A DNA stretch of 64,000 nt from Podaxis mareebaensis (taxonomy: Eukaryota; Basidiomycota; Agaricomycetes; Agaricales; Agaricaceae), in NCBI GenBank assembly GCA_018524725.1, contig JAEUWP010000480.1, positions 62,001-126,000 of the forward strand. Reading direction: 5' to 3'. Below the pieces are notes generated by a model. The model worked only from the letters and a program-made list of their open reading frames with translations, was not told where the DNA came from and did not search any database. The stretch's first letter is position 1. Each line of letters opens with the position of its first letter. The position numbers and the translations under genes are program-made. Positions 33,482 through 44,269 of the stretch are shown here, one piece after another.

Positions 33482-34945
33482 GTTTGATCGCAGTTAGAGT
33501 ATAGAGTATGAGGCTTTGCGATTGCACAGTGCTTGTCTCGATAGATGCTCAAGAGACTCGAAGATGCTGATGACTTGAGCACAGTCCGTCCATAGTTTAT
33601 ATGTTCTCAAGTGTTCTCGTATCGCCATAGTGTGTGCTTAGGCTCCTTCACTTGTAGGTGTACTGTGAGCGATGGCGGGGTGTGGGCGCATAGTGAGGGT
33701 CTGGTGTGATTGAGCGTAGCGTGATTCCAGTCAAGGGCGTTAGTACTTGATCACATCACACGCAAAGTTGAGCCGGCATTTTGCCAAATTGAGAATTAGG
33801 CGGTGGTTTAGGCTGAAATTGTTCCGATCAAATCACCGGAGGAACAAACGGTGTGATTTGATGTCAGGTGGTCGTCACCCGAATCACGGAGGCCTCGAGG
33901 CTCAGGATACAGTGATCGGTGAACGCCATTTTGGGGTTGCGAATAAACTTCTTTGCGTTTCGTTGATAGTACCGCAGTGGCGTATTCAGCGACATGTGAC
34001 CGGGTGTGGTTCACTGGGTTCAAAGCCTTACGCCTGTAGTCCAAAGATATTGTGATGTCAACCCATAGTGCAAGATTTAACGACTGCACTGGCTTCCACC
34101 CTTGAGAGAAACATACCAAATATGTAATCCACTCTCACATAAAATTGATGCGTATTGTTATTTCTGGAACCCGTGCTATCGGAGAAGCGTCCAGACGCTC
34201 AGCCTTGGGCCCTTATCCTGCGACGAACACGCAACAGGTTGTGACAACAATTGTTGGGGAACGTGGGTGCCTCTCAAGTCACCTGGTTGAAATACGCCCT
34301 GTAGCTTTACTCTGTCAATCATCTCAGTTAAGAAGTTTGTTGAAACTGGAGAATCGCTAGCCAGCTATTCATAGCTACATGAGAACGACCCCTTGTTGAT
34401 TGATCTCAGAAGGCCTGTCAATAAAATGAATTGATATGTATAGCAGACCTGGAGAAGAATATCTATTGAACCGATGGGACCTAATAGAAATTTAGAGGTG
34501 GTTAAGGATCGACCGCAGCATGAGGCTCCGAAGACAGGAAGTGAGAAGACTGACCCTGAGCCAGGTTCACTTTTGTGATATCACATTCGGCCAAGCCCTT
34601 CACAAACCGTGAATTCGCCGGCTCGTTTTGGGATTGGCTCAGGGTCTCCGTAATGGGTCCTTCTAAATCCGGTATGTGATTGACCGAGTCGCTCTCTTTT
34701 CCACATCACCCGACGGTCTAGTGATGCTCGTCGAGGATGTTCAGTACAACGAGCAAGGGCCCGCTATGATGTGTGAAGTACAGTGGAGGAGAAAGTACAA
34801 GCAACAGGGTGCAAGGCTCAATATTTAACGGAGAGCGATGCGGTCGAGGTGGATTAGCACACCAGCTACCTCTCGAGCCCCCGGAGCCTCAGCGCAGTAC
34901 TAGATCTCTCTAATTCTAAAACTATAAACGCCTATCAGTATCGAG
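33482..34945. promoter_or_regulatory. Bidirectional promoter region between copies 3 and 4
   Basis: 1464 bp between divergent starts. The ends align with the matching halves of 17727-19014 in inverted orientation; the middle (about 33850-34500) seems diverged. It includes TGTGATATCACA at 34574-34585 and an ATATTTAA box at 34821-34828 for copy 4. No separate gene was seen. Confidence 0.55.
34574..34585. promoter_or_regulatory. Conserved palindrome TGTGATATCACA upstream of copy 4
   Basis: Counterpart of 18080-18091. It sits about 361 bp upstream of the copy 4 start, against about 354 bp for copy 1. Confidence 0.45.
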
Positions 34946-35625
34946 ATGTCTCGCTACCACAGCCCTATTCATACTCCTATCTTCCCCTCCCAGATGTCTG
35001 GATATTCATCTCTTTCCGGCGCTCTTACCCCGCCACCTTCCCAATTTGCCAACCCCCGCCGCCGCCGGGTCCCTCAATGCGCTGCCAAGGCCGCCGGGAA
35101 TCCAGTGACGCAACCCATCTCGTTCGATTACATCGGGTACTCTCGGCAGGGAGTCTCGATTGTTGACTTCAGCGCCCGGAGCGCGAATGCCCTGGCTCAG
35201 ATGGTTGCCGGAGGTAACGACCTCGTATTGGCGAACACTGGGATCAAACAAATTAACCTTCGCATTATGGTAAGTAACGCACCTACAATGTTGCAAACAG
35301 TTGACTTATTGGCATATATCTAGTGGCCGGGCTACGATCATTTGAACTGGTCATTCAGCACGCCAGCGAGTTCATCTATGACCCGCATCCAACTTGGAGC
35401 GAGCATCGCCATGCACTTCTGGAGGTTCGTCGAGGTCAGTTCTTTCCTTTCTTGAGGGTCAATCGAGATTGCTGATTTTAAATTTAGAAAGCCATGTCTT
35501 CGACGACAACTTGCCCCCAATGGAAAGTCGGAAACGGCGGTATCGAGTTTGATAAGATTGTTCTTGTCGCTCTATACAGCGTCGGTACCGATGTTTGGCA
35601 AGCAGATATCGCTGTCGACTTCTAA
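34946..35625 (+). CDS. Copy 4 of the unassigned ~190-aa family
   Basis: Exon 1 is 34946-35269 (324 bp, same as the other copies). It encodes MSRYHSPIHTPIFPSQ, NPRRRRVPQCAAKAAGNP, FDYIGYSRQGVSIVDFSARS and ALAQMVAGGNDLVLANTG. Exon 2 gives WPGYDHLNWSFSTPASSSMT, and exon 3 ends VALYSVGTDVWQADIAVDF*. It is clearly the partner of copy 1. Conserved positions across all copies (FDYIG, GVSxxDFSARS, ALAQMV, LGASIAM, WQADxAVDF) mark the likely folded core, and the proline-rich N-terminus varies more. No known domain was recognised. Confidence 0.87.
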
Positions 35626-36905
35626 ATCAACCCCCCCCCATTTCAACAAGACTTCATCATCTCTCCTCGAGTACCCCTCGACTTCATACACATAACTTAT
35701 TTCGCTGTATTTCTCACATTTGCATTTTCTTTGCATTGTTGTCGTATTGCTATAGATGCTCTGTTACTATCCTGTCGCTATGCTTTGTTGTGTACACATA
35801 TGTAGTCTAATTGTTCATCAGTGTATCGAATCAAACAACAATTTACAAACTCAGGGCGAGGTACATCCTGGTACATCATAAACGTGAAAGGGCCTCAAAG
35901 GGCTCCGATTGTGGAGGAGTCTCAGACCTCGTGTGAGTTGACCCTGAACAAGGTCCGCACTCCACCCGTTGTTCACCTATCACACCTCGTGGAATCCTGG
36001 TTTATTCACAAACCTTCTAAAGAGAAGCTACAAGAACCTTCCTTACTTATTCTGGTCCGTAATACCACTGCTATGTCTCTTTTTTTCTCACCACCTTGAT
36101 ATCAGTAGGCGCACAGGCGTACGTATGGGCCTATACTATCCCATGCCCCAAAACCGGTGTATTGGAGTTTTGCATTCCGAGTCAGCCGGATGTTGGGCTG
36201 GAAGCCGAATGGGACAGTGATACTAGCTAACCTGTACGTACAGTACATTGTAGGGGTTCGTCGCTGTCCGTCTCGGATCCAGGATGCAGCTAAGGCCGAT
36301 CGCTGGGGAAACGGCGGTTTTCTATGGTTGGCCACCGTAACCCAGTCTCAGAGTGCAAGTAAGCATACGCATTTGTTTTCATGATTCATCTATCTGTTGA
36401 TCTGCGCATTTGTAAGTGGACTGGAGTAAGGAATTCAATTCTTTTTGTGAGGACGTGTGGCTGTGTCTTTATTTGGCTGAGCGTTACTGATCCATCCTGC
36501 TCACCGTCTCTGGCGACAGCCACAACGTTCTCCACGACTCCCGGCCATTGTTAACCATTTTTCTCGACAATCACACTCCCTCTTGACCGGGTACCGGTCC
36601 TCGTGCGGCTCGACTCTCAACATAGCTGCTTGATCCACCCAGAGACCCGGATACGGCCCCAATATCCTCCACACACTCACCGGACGTCGTCACGAGCAAC
36701 GCTTGATCAGGGCGTTATTAACTGAATATTTTCTGTCCATCTGTGTCTGTTTTTATTCGAACATCTCCTTGTAGCATTTTTATACCCCCAGAACATCTTT
36801 CTTCTCATACATCTCATTCACGTATGCTGCCTTCCTCCCAATCCGGCGCATCCACGGGCTAAACCACATAATTTCAGTTAACTTATCAACGTCACGTCTC
36901 TGTTC
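35626..36905. other. Intergenic spacer
   Basis: About 1.3 kb between copy 4 and the F-box/WD40 gene, both on the plus strand. A perfect palindrome CTGTACGTACAG lies at about 36231-36242. The second half is pyrimidine-rich, as expected for a promoter. No gene was recognised. Confidence 0.35.
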
Positions 36906-39233
36906 ATGAATCCCTCACACTCAAACCAGACTTTTAACCCACACAATCCGGAGAATGCGGCAGTCTGCGAGGACTCCTCGCATCCCCATGGAACGAAAAC
37001 GACCCGCTATTCGGACGCACCTCCTGAAGAAGTGGCACATTCTCAAGCAGGTCCCTCCGCCAACCCGCACGCACAGACACTCTACATGCCCATCGAATCC
37101 CCACCTACCCCGGCACCTTCTCCAGGACCAGGTTCCACCCGACCTCCAACTTATCCTCTCGGTCTCGCCAGCAACCACCTCCATAACACCCAAGACCCTG
37201 CCCTCAGGCGGCAGATCCTTGCCTCAATCTTAGCTTCATGCACGCCCTCGGAGTTGTTGTTCATCTCAACAATCATTGCTCCGCTACTCAAGCGAGATTT
37301 TCTATTCTGGTTACCGCCAGAGCTCTCGTTCCATATCTTGAGCTTCATCGACGACCCGAAGTCACTCGTGCGAGCGTCGCGGGTTAGCAAGCACTGGTAT
37401 AGGCTTGTTAATGCAGAGTGTGTGTGGCGACGAATGTGCCATGTGGGTGGGTTCTGGGACTTTGATGATGATTGTCCGAATCCCAGTGTCACATGGTCGA
37501 AGAATGATTTTCCTGTTTGGAGGGAAGACGTTTCGTATCGCGAGCACTACAAGATATCTCACATCACCATGACTAATTGGCGGGACGGCGGTTCGCTGTT
37601 GCAGTCTCATCGTATTCCAGTTGTTAGTCCGGATAACGGCGTCGTCACGTCCCTGGCGTTGGATCGTGATTGGATCGTCGTCGGATTGGCCAACTCTAAG
37701 ATTCATATCTTCAGCGCGAAGACTGGAGTTCTGGCGCGTACGCTTGTTGGGCATGAGATGGGCGTGTGGGCAGTATGCTTGGTGTCCAAGGGTGGTTATC
37801 TGGCCAGACCACCTGCCCGGGAAAATGAGGATGATGGCAATACTTCGAGTGGGTCGAGATGTGGTAGGAAGAGTGGTCATCCGGCCAGATCACCTGCACC
37901 ACAAAATGAGGACGATGACGATACTTCGAGCGGGTTGAGGCGTGGTAGGAATGATGGTCATCGGGTCAAACTTCCTGTACCGCAAAATGAGGACGATGGT
38001 GAATGGCGTAGGAGGAGACGTAGGAACGATGTCGATTCCTTGCGGTCGAACATGGAGAGAATGGGTATTAATTCGAAGCAGGAGCAGTATATTTCGCCGT
38101 CTCTGAGGGTTGCGCTTGGGCTGGACCCAGCTGAAGGCGAAGGCTCGAGTTCGAGTGGGTCCTCACATGGAGCCGAACAACATCATCCGTCGATGGAACA
38201 AGAGCCGTTCCCCGGGAAGAGAAGTAATAGTTCGTACGCTTCTCAAGGATGGGGACAACCGAATGCCTTGGTGGTCAGTGGAGGATGTGACAAGTTACTG
38301 AGGGTGTGGGATATCAAGACTGGGTGGGTTCTTTTCTTTGACGAATTGATTCGTGAATTGATTTGGGTTTTCAGATATTGTATTTATGTTTTGGCTGGAC
38401 ATACGTCTACCATCCGTTGCATCCGCGTCTTGCATAATCGACCAATCGCAGTGTCAGGTTCGCGAGATGGTACTGTGCGTGTATGGGATATACAACGCGG
38501 TCGGGCTTTGCGCGTTCTGGCAGGCCATCATCACAGTGTCCGTTGTTTGGATGTTTGTGGGAACAGGATTGTTAGCGGGAGTTATGATACAACCTGTCGA
38601 GTAAGTCTTATTTCGGCATGCCAATGATGTTTCCTGAAATTAATTCTGCTTGACGTAGTTATGGGATGTGGATACCGGGCAATGTCTGCATGTCCTCAGG
38701 GGTCACTACCACGAAATCTACTCCGTTGCGTTTGATGGTGTCCGTATTGCGTCGGGTGGTTTGGACACAACTGTTCGTGTCTGGGACGCTCAAACAGGGC
38801 AAGCGTTGAAATTTTTCGTGTCCTGTCCCCATCGATTTTGATCTGCTTTCACAGGGATTGCGTTGCACTGCTTCAGGGCCACACCGCACTCGTCTGCCAG
38901 CTACAACTCTCGCCAACTATCCTCGCGACGGGCGGTTCCGATGGTCGCGTAATCACGTTTGACCTATCCAAATATACGGTTCTACACCGTATAGCGGCAC
39001 ATGATTCTTCCGTCACTTCACTTCAGTTCGACAAGGACTTTTTAGTCACAGGTGGAAACGATGGACGTGTGAGGTTGTATGAAACCGCTACTGGTAATTA
39101 CATCCGCGATCTCAGCGATCCTAGCGACACGGTCTGGAAGGTTGCGTATCTCAGGGATACCTGTGCGATCATGTGTCGAAGAGCTGGGAAGACCGTCGTT
39201 GAGATTTGGAGCATGAAGCCCAGGAACTTGTGA
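36906..39233 (+). CDS. F-box / WD40 repeat protein (Cdc4/Pop1/Fbw7-like SCF substrate receptor)
   Basis: Probable substrate adaptor of an SCF ubiquitin ligase. A proline-rich N-terminus (36906-37250) precedes the F-box, [42 protein letters not shown]40 blades follow: [35 protein letters not shown] joined to [105 protein letters not shown]. Three short introns sit inside the propeller (near 38323, 38600 and 38800). A disordered insertion (about 37795-38260) in the second blade includes three 81-bp repeats. It ends [10 protein letters not shown]. Which Cdc4-class protein it corresponds to is not resolved. Confidence 0.88.
37793..38035 (+). repeat. Three tandem 81-bp units within the F-box/WD40 coding sequence
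   Basis: Units begin at 37793, 37874 and 37955 (TGGTYAT start). Each encodes about 27 residues of the form GH-x-ARxPxPxNEDDxxTSSG. The third unit is diverged at its end (EWRRRRRR). The copy number keeps frame. Confidence 0.7.
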
Positions 39234-39579
39234 CTGGGAATGTGAAATGCTTATGTTTTTTTGGGATTTCTAATGGTTATCAGGTTTCATTATAATTTAT
39301 GATGTTTCATATGTATCAGGGCCAGTCTTTTCGTTCAACCTTGGGTTTGCCGTAGGGTTTGCATGTGTGTGTATAATGTAGCTGCTCTTGAGGAGCTGGT
39401 TTCTCCCAATAAGTTTATATCCCTACTGCTTAGGTAATGTGATATGTCAGATTCTTTCGAGGTTTAGCCGACAAAGCTGAATTTAGCTTCGTGACGAACG
39501 CACAGATCGCTTTCGTCATCGGCCATAAGTGTCATGCTCCCTCATCATCGACTCCGACACAACCATCACAGAGCACATT
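39234..39579. other. Spacer between F-box/WD40 gene and phosphomannose isomerase
   Basis: About 350 bp holding the 3' end of one gene and the promoter of the next. No distinct element was seen. Confidence 0.35.
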
Positions 39580-41049
39580 ATGTCCGTATTTAAGGTTGTT
39601 CCAACCACACAGCAGTACGACTGGGGAAAGGTGGGAAGGAACTCGAAAGTCGCAATACTTGCGGCGGCGGGCTTGCCCGGGTTTGAACTGGATGAAAAGG
39701 CAACATATGCAGAGGTGCGTAGTGTATTGGACCGTGGTTGCTCGTGAGGGTTGATGTAGCAAAACCCCTATAGCTATGGATGGGGACGCACCCAAAGTCA
39801 CCGTCGGAACTCACGGAAGGAAAGGGCCTACTTGCGGATTACTTGAAGGCTCATCCAGAGCTTATCGGAGACGCCATCATCCAGCGATTTGACGCATCCA
39901 ATGGAAACCTTCCCTTCCTATTCAAAGTGCTCTCTATAGAGAAAGCACTGAGCATTCAGTCCCATCCTGACAAGAGAACTGCCGAGGTCCTTCACGCGAA
40001 ACAGCCTGACATATACAAAGGCGGGTACTTGTGACATTATATGATCCTAAAGCCTAAACCGAACGGGCAACTTTCTTAGACCCCAACCACAAGCCAGAGA
40101 TGGCGCTGGCAATTACGCCCTTCCGTGCCCTTTGTGGCTTCCGTCCGCTCCCCGAAATCGCCAACTTCCTCCGACTTGTACCAGAACTTGCATCCCTTAT
40201 TCCAGCGACCGTTCTCCAAACTTTTCTTTCCGCTGCGTCCTCTAGAACACCTGGAGGACCGATGGAAAAGGCTGCTCTCAAGAACGTATTCGCTGCTGTT
40301 ATGACTGCCCCTGAGCTCGAGTTCCAGTATCAACTACGCCTTCTAGTGTCGAGGTACAAGGGTGGTGGAGCCAAGATCATGGAAGGAGAGTCTCAAGAGC
40401 TTGTTGACCTCGTGTTGAGGCTCAACTCCCAGTTCCCGGGGGACATTGGCGTGTTCTGCCCGTTCCTGTTGAACTACATGGTGTTGCAGCCTGGAGAAGC
40501 TATCTTCTTGGGTGCAGGAGAACCACACGCGTATATTTCAGGAGGTAATTTAGATCCCATATCTATAGATCAACCATGCTAACCAGGTGCGTTGTTTGGA
40601 TGAATTATGCTCTAGAATGTATGGAGTGTATGGCGAATTCCGACAACGTCATTCGAGCAGGACTTACGCCTAAACTACGTGACGTACCCAACCTCGTCGC
40701 AACACTCACGTACGACTCTTCCCCGGCATCGAAGCACATGGTTGATTACCGGCCCTTTGGCGCGGAGACGCGATTCAGCACGTTGTACGACCCGCCGATT
40801 CCCGAATTTGCAGTCATCAAGATAGAACTTCCGGTCAGCGAAGTGGAAAAGCACCCGAAATTGGAAGGGCCGAGCATTGCGATAGTGACTGAAGGAAAGG
40901 GAGTAGTGCACTGGAGCGAGGGTGAAGAACGCGATTTGCAGGTTGGAGTTGGAGACGTGTTTTTCATTGGCGCCGGGTTCGAAATCAATGTTCATGCCGT
41001 GGAGGGCAAACTCGTGCTGTATCGTGCATTTGTGGAAGATAAGGCATGA
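39580..41049 (+). CDS. Mannose-6-phosphate isomerase (phosphomannose isomerase, type I)
   Basis: Cytosolic zinc enzyme interconverting fructose-6-P and mannose-6-P for GDP-mannose, wall mannan and glycosylation. The start MSVFKVVPTTQQYDWGKVG is typical of the family. Exon 1 (39580-39714) joins LWMGTHPKSPS; FLFKVLSIEKALSIQSHPDK carries the zinc-site Gln/His. NHKPEMALAITPFRALCGF contains the conserved HKPE motif, and AIFLGAGEPHAYISG the second His motif. ECMECMANSDNVIRAGLTPK follows an intron of about 72 bp. It ends LVLYRAFVEDKA*. The second intron (40021-40079) gives the canonical DPNHKPE only if its donor is GC; a GT donor two codons later would give GGPNHKPE. The gene looks intact. Confidence 0.93.
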
Positions 41050-41542
41050 ACATGATGTCTCCCGAAGCGATGACATTTGGGGTGGGACATTGGAATGGAA
41101 GTTGAGTTTCAAATATTATGGCCTGTTGTAGAAACGTGTGACTCGAATTGAACCTATGCTTATCACTAGTCACTCCCCTGCCGCCATGGACCTGTCCGTG
41201 CCTGCGACTAGGATGGTTCCTTCCTTCCTTTCCCGTTTATCAAAGCGCTTTTGCTCCGTGCCGTTTGGGTCGCATGGGGTCCTAAATATCTCAACACGAG
41301 TTATTGTATTACTCCAAGGTCTTTGACGTAAAAGGCCTCGAGCTTCGAGCTTCAAGTTTCGTTGAATGCCTGAGTGTAAAGCGGATATACACCGTACACG
41401 ACTAAACTCACATTGTGGCTGCCACACTACATGCTACATCACAATAAGGACTAGGTGTCTTGATGTCAAGGTGGATCTCATCCCCTTCCGATGCCATTGG
41501 ATCTAACCACCACCCCTTGGATCTAACAGGAAATCGTTTCAC
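41050..41542. other. Intergenic spacer
   Basis: About 490 bp downstream of phosphomannose isomerase. Short iterated CGAGCTTC units near 41338-41352. No gene was recognised. Confidence 0.35.
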
Positions 41543-41851
41543 CTAACGCACGAATTCGCGCCATATTTTGCCCTTGTTCTCGTTTTGATGTACCATGAGA
41601 TGGAAAATACCCGACCAGACGCAAGCAGCCAAACAATAAATGCCGAAACTCAGGTTTGTTGTCCAAGGTTTAAACCCAGACGTGTCTCGTGTCCTGTAGT
41701 ATATCCAAGGTAGGCTTAGACCTTGCATCAGCGGGTTCTGTATCGCTAACGATAAATCAGCTATTTAATGTTCGGGAACAAACAGTGGGAAATACAAATA
41801 TTTGCCGGGCAGAACGAGTGACACTTGGCAATCTCCATGTAAATTCGTCAT
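41543..41851 (-). CDS. Possible small single-TM protein
   Basis: The main exon encodes NPLMQGLSLPWIYYRTRDTS, then FKPWTTNLSFGIYCLAACVW and a hydrophilic tail ENKGKIWREFVR*. Upstream, ATG 41851 gives MTNLHGDCQ, and a GT-AG intron of about 90 bp keeps phase, for about 72 residues. One membrane helix with a short basic tail resembles small mitochondrial inner-membrane subunits, but I cannot name one. It could also start at the internal Met with no intron. Confidence 0.4.
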
Positions 41852-43131
41852 ACTCGACTCCTTCTTGACGTAAATCTGATTCATTAGTTGGGTCTGCTGC
41901 CCCGTTTCCAGAAGCCCCAGTATATCGACCTTAGTCGTGCTTGTATAGGCAGCTCAGCGTCCGATGTCCACCCTCAATAACGGCAGCCGACGTCCGGTAG
42001 CTCGTCGCCGTAATGGGCCTGTGGCGGGATTACGGAACGCTGGTCCGAACCTACTAGCTACCACCAACAGGGACCCACAAAGTTGCGCACGCATCTAATC
42101 ACCGGAAGATTTGACGTAAGCTCGTTCGAAAATTTATGGTTCCCGAAATGACCTCGATCATGATTCATGTTCCAGGAGCATTCGTTGTTCGCCAGGAAAT
42201 TGGTGCGTTGTACATGGATCAGTTGCGTATCGACTATGACCTTACCCGAATGAGTCTTCATCTCCTCGTGCAACCAGGTTGTGTCTTTTATTGTCGAGAC
42301 TGGAGATTCGGTTTCCAGATTATATCTAGATGAGCACATCTCCATATCTGCCCTGCTATACTTATCAATGCGACCCTTGGGAAATTTTCATGAAGTAGAG
42401 TCCTGTCTAGGCGCGTGTTCGACCCTAAGTTATTCGTTTTACAACTGAGATGTGGGACACCATACAGCGGACATAGTGCTCTGATCAAGTTTCGATCCCG
42501 GAAGCCCCAGAGAAGCTGACGTCGAACACTCGCGAGATTGCAGCTAGCTCCTGAGATCTCGGGGCTCGACCTCGTCAATGCCCCTCTGCACGCACCGTGT
42601 CCGTGTAATGCTGACGTCTTGCGGGCGTCTGGGTACCGCAATCTGTGAGAATGTTCATGAAACATACCATTGGTCTCCATTTCACAGGTTTTTCAGGTAT
42701 CCCTATCATGAATAGCCTAAAGGCTACCTTAGGTACGCCGGTGCCTTACAAATCAAATATCATGTATATTGGCAATATTGACAATTATTGATCCTCATTG
42801 GGACGCATAAGCTAACAGTGGTTCCAAGTCGGCGGATCATCGACAGGTGACTCGATCAATTTCAAAGTAGGAGAATGTTCATTTTCTGCAATTTCCCTGA
42901 GGCCTGGGTTGGAGATGTGAGCCCAGTCGTGGTGCTGTTGCTGGTAACTACCCTGATACGCCATTTCCATCTGCTATCAAATACTAAATTTTAGTGGAGG
43001 GTTGGGGTGAGGCTTGATCCTGGGGCTACTATAAGACAACGGGGTAAGTTGGGAGTGGAGATAGGCTCCTGTTTCTCTCGGATTCCTCGCCTTCCTCTTT
43101 GCTTTACAGGCCCTTCGCCTTTAATTCTTTT
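41852..43131. other. Intergenic spacer
   Basis: About 1.3 kb of mixed composition before copy 5. A TATAAG motif at about 43030 lies some 100 bp upstream of that gene's start, comparable with the other copies. No gene was recognised. Confidence 0.35.
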
Positions 43132-43845
43132 ATGTCTCTATATCGAAGTTCTTTGCATCCTCCAGTCTTTCCTTCTCAATTATCTCCATATTCATCACTC
43201 GCAGGCGCGTTGACTGCAGACACAGCACGACAATTTGTAAACCCAAGACGGCGACGCGTCCCTCAATATAAAAGCAAGGTTCCCCCAGGCCGTAATTCCC
43301 TTTGCCTGCCCATCCTCTTTGATCATTTTGGTGCCCGGGGTCAAGGCGTCCCTGTCCATGACTTTATTGCTCTGAGTACCAATGCGCTTGCACAGGAAAT
43401 CATAGGGGCCCATGACCAGGTCCTCGCAGGTCTCCACATCCGTCAACTCACGCTGCGGGTCATGGTAAGTCCCTGCTTTCCCTTGCTGTCCCAATAGGGC
43501 TTTGACACTTTCTGCTCAGTGGCAAGGATATGAGTATCTTGGCTGGTCTCGTAGTATTCCGGTTAGTCCGGCGACTTCCCGCGCGCAGCTTGGGGCGACA
43601 ATCGCCATGCAGTTTTGGAATTTCATCGAAGTGCGTGATATGATTTGCCAGAGCTAGTCGTCCCTTACAACCTAGCCCTGCAGGATGTCCGAGACGTGCA
43701 CACTCACGATCCTGAGTGGAAACTGGGCCCTACCGCCATTAAGTTCGAGCAAATTATCCTTCTCGGATTGTATAATATTTACGACGATATCTGGCAAGCG
43801 GACGTTGCTGTGGATGCAGCACTTTCAGCGCCTCAGTCGCTCTAA
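43132..43845 (+). CDS. Copy 5, divergent member of the unassigned ~190-aa family
   Basis: Start MSLYRSSLHPPVFPSQ, then SPYSSLAGAL, NPRRRRVPQYKSKVP, FDHFGARGQGVPVHDFIALS and ALAQEIIGAHDQVLAGLH. Exon 2 gives WQGYEYLGWSRSIPVSPATS and LGATIAMQFWNFIE; exon 3 gives IKFEQIILLGLYNIYDDIWQ and ADVAVD, then an extra ten residues (ALSAPQSL end) instead of the usual F*. Intron positions are the same as in copies 1-4, so this is a true paralogue that split earlier. It is single, not in a divergent pair, and its gene length is 714 bp. The frame is intact. Confidence 0.8.
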
Positions 43846-44269
43846 CTATACCCTCATCGCTGTCGCAATGCTTTCTTGTTGTCTTCTTGCTCTCGAATCC
43901 TGCTATCGTATTCTTATCATTGCTTTGCTTAATGTTTTGCCGGCTTCGCACTTTTTGTATTAATTGGATCCCTCGTCCATTATCCATTGATCCTGGAATA
44001 GTTACAAGACAGAAACAATTCACTTCTTGTTAGAGCAGGAATAGCCCTCAAACGAAGGAAGAATCAGTCTCCGGGACCTGGCGCAAAAACCTCGGGGGCT
44101 GCGATATAGCGGTGGTCTGATGGTGGTGTTCGGCAGCCAGAGCATGTTGCGGATACTGAACGGTACTTACTGTTTATCACCCCGAGATCCCCATGACCTC
44201 TATGATCGGAACCAGTGTATGCATGATATCGATGAGTAATCACACATATTGGGTCTCTACATCGTTTGT
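43846..44269. other. Spacer between convergent copy 5 and F-box gene A
   Basis: About 420 bp holding two 3' ends. No other element was seen. Confidence 0.35.

Noticed and set aside
40544..40614. Microexon within the phosphomannose isomerase gene near 40588
   Set aside because: One intron from GGAG/gtaatt to ctctag/AATG directly restores the SGECMECMANSD motif; the extra AG inside is not needed.
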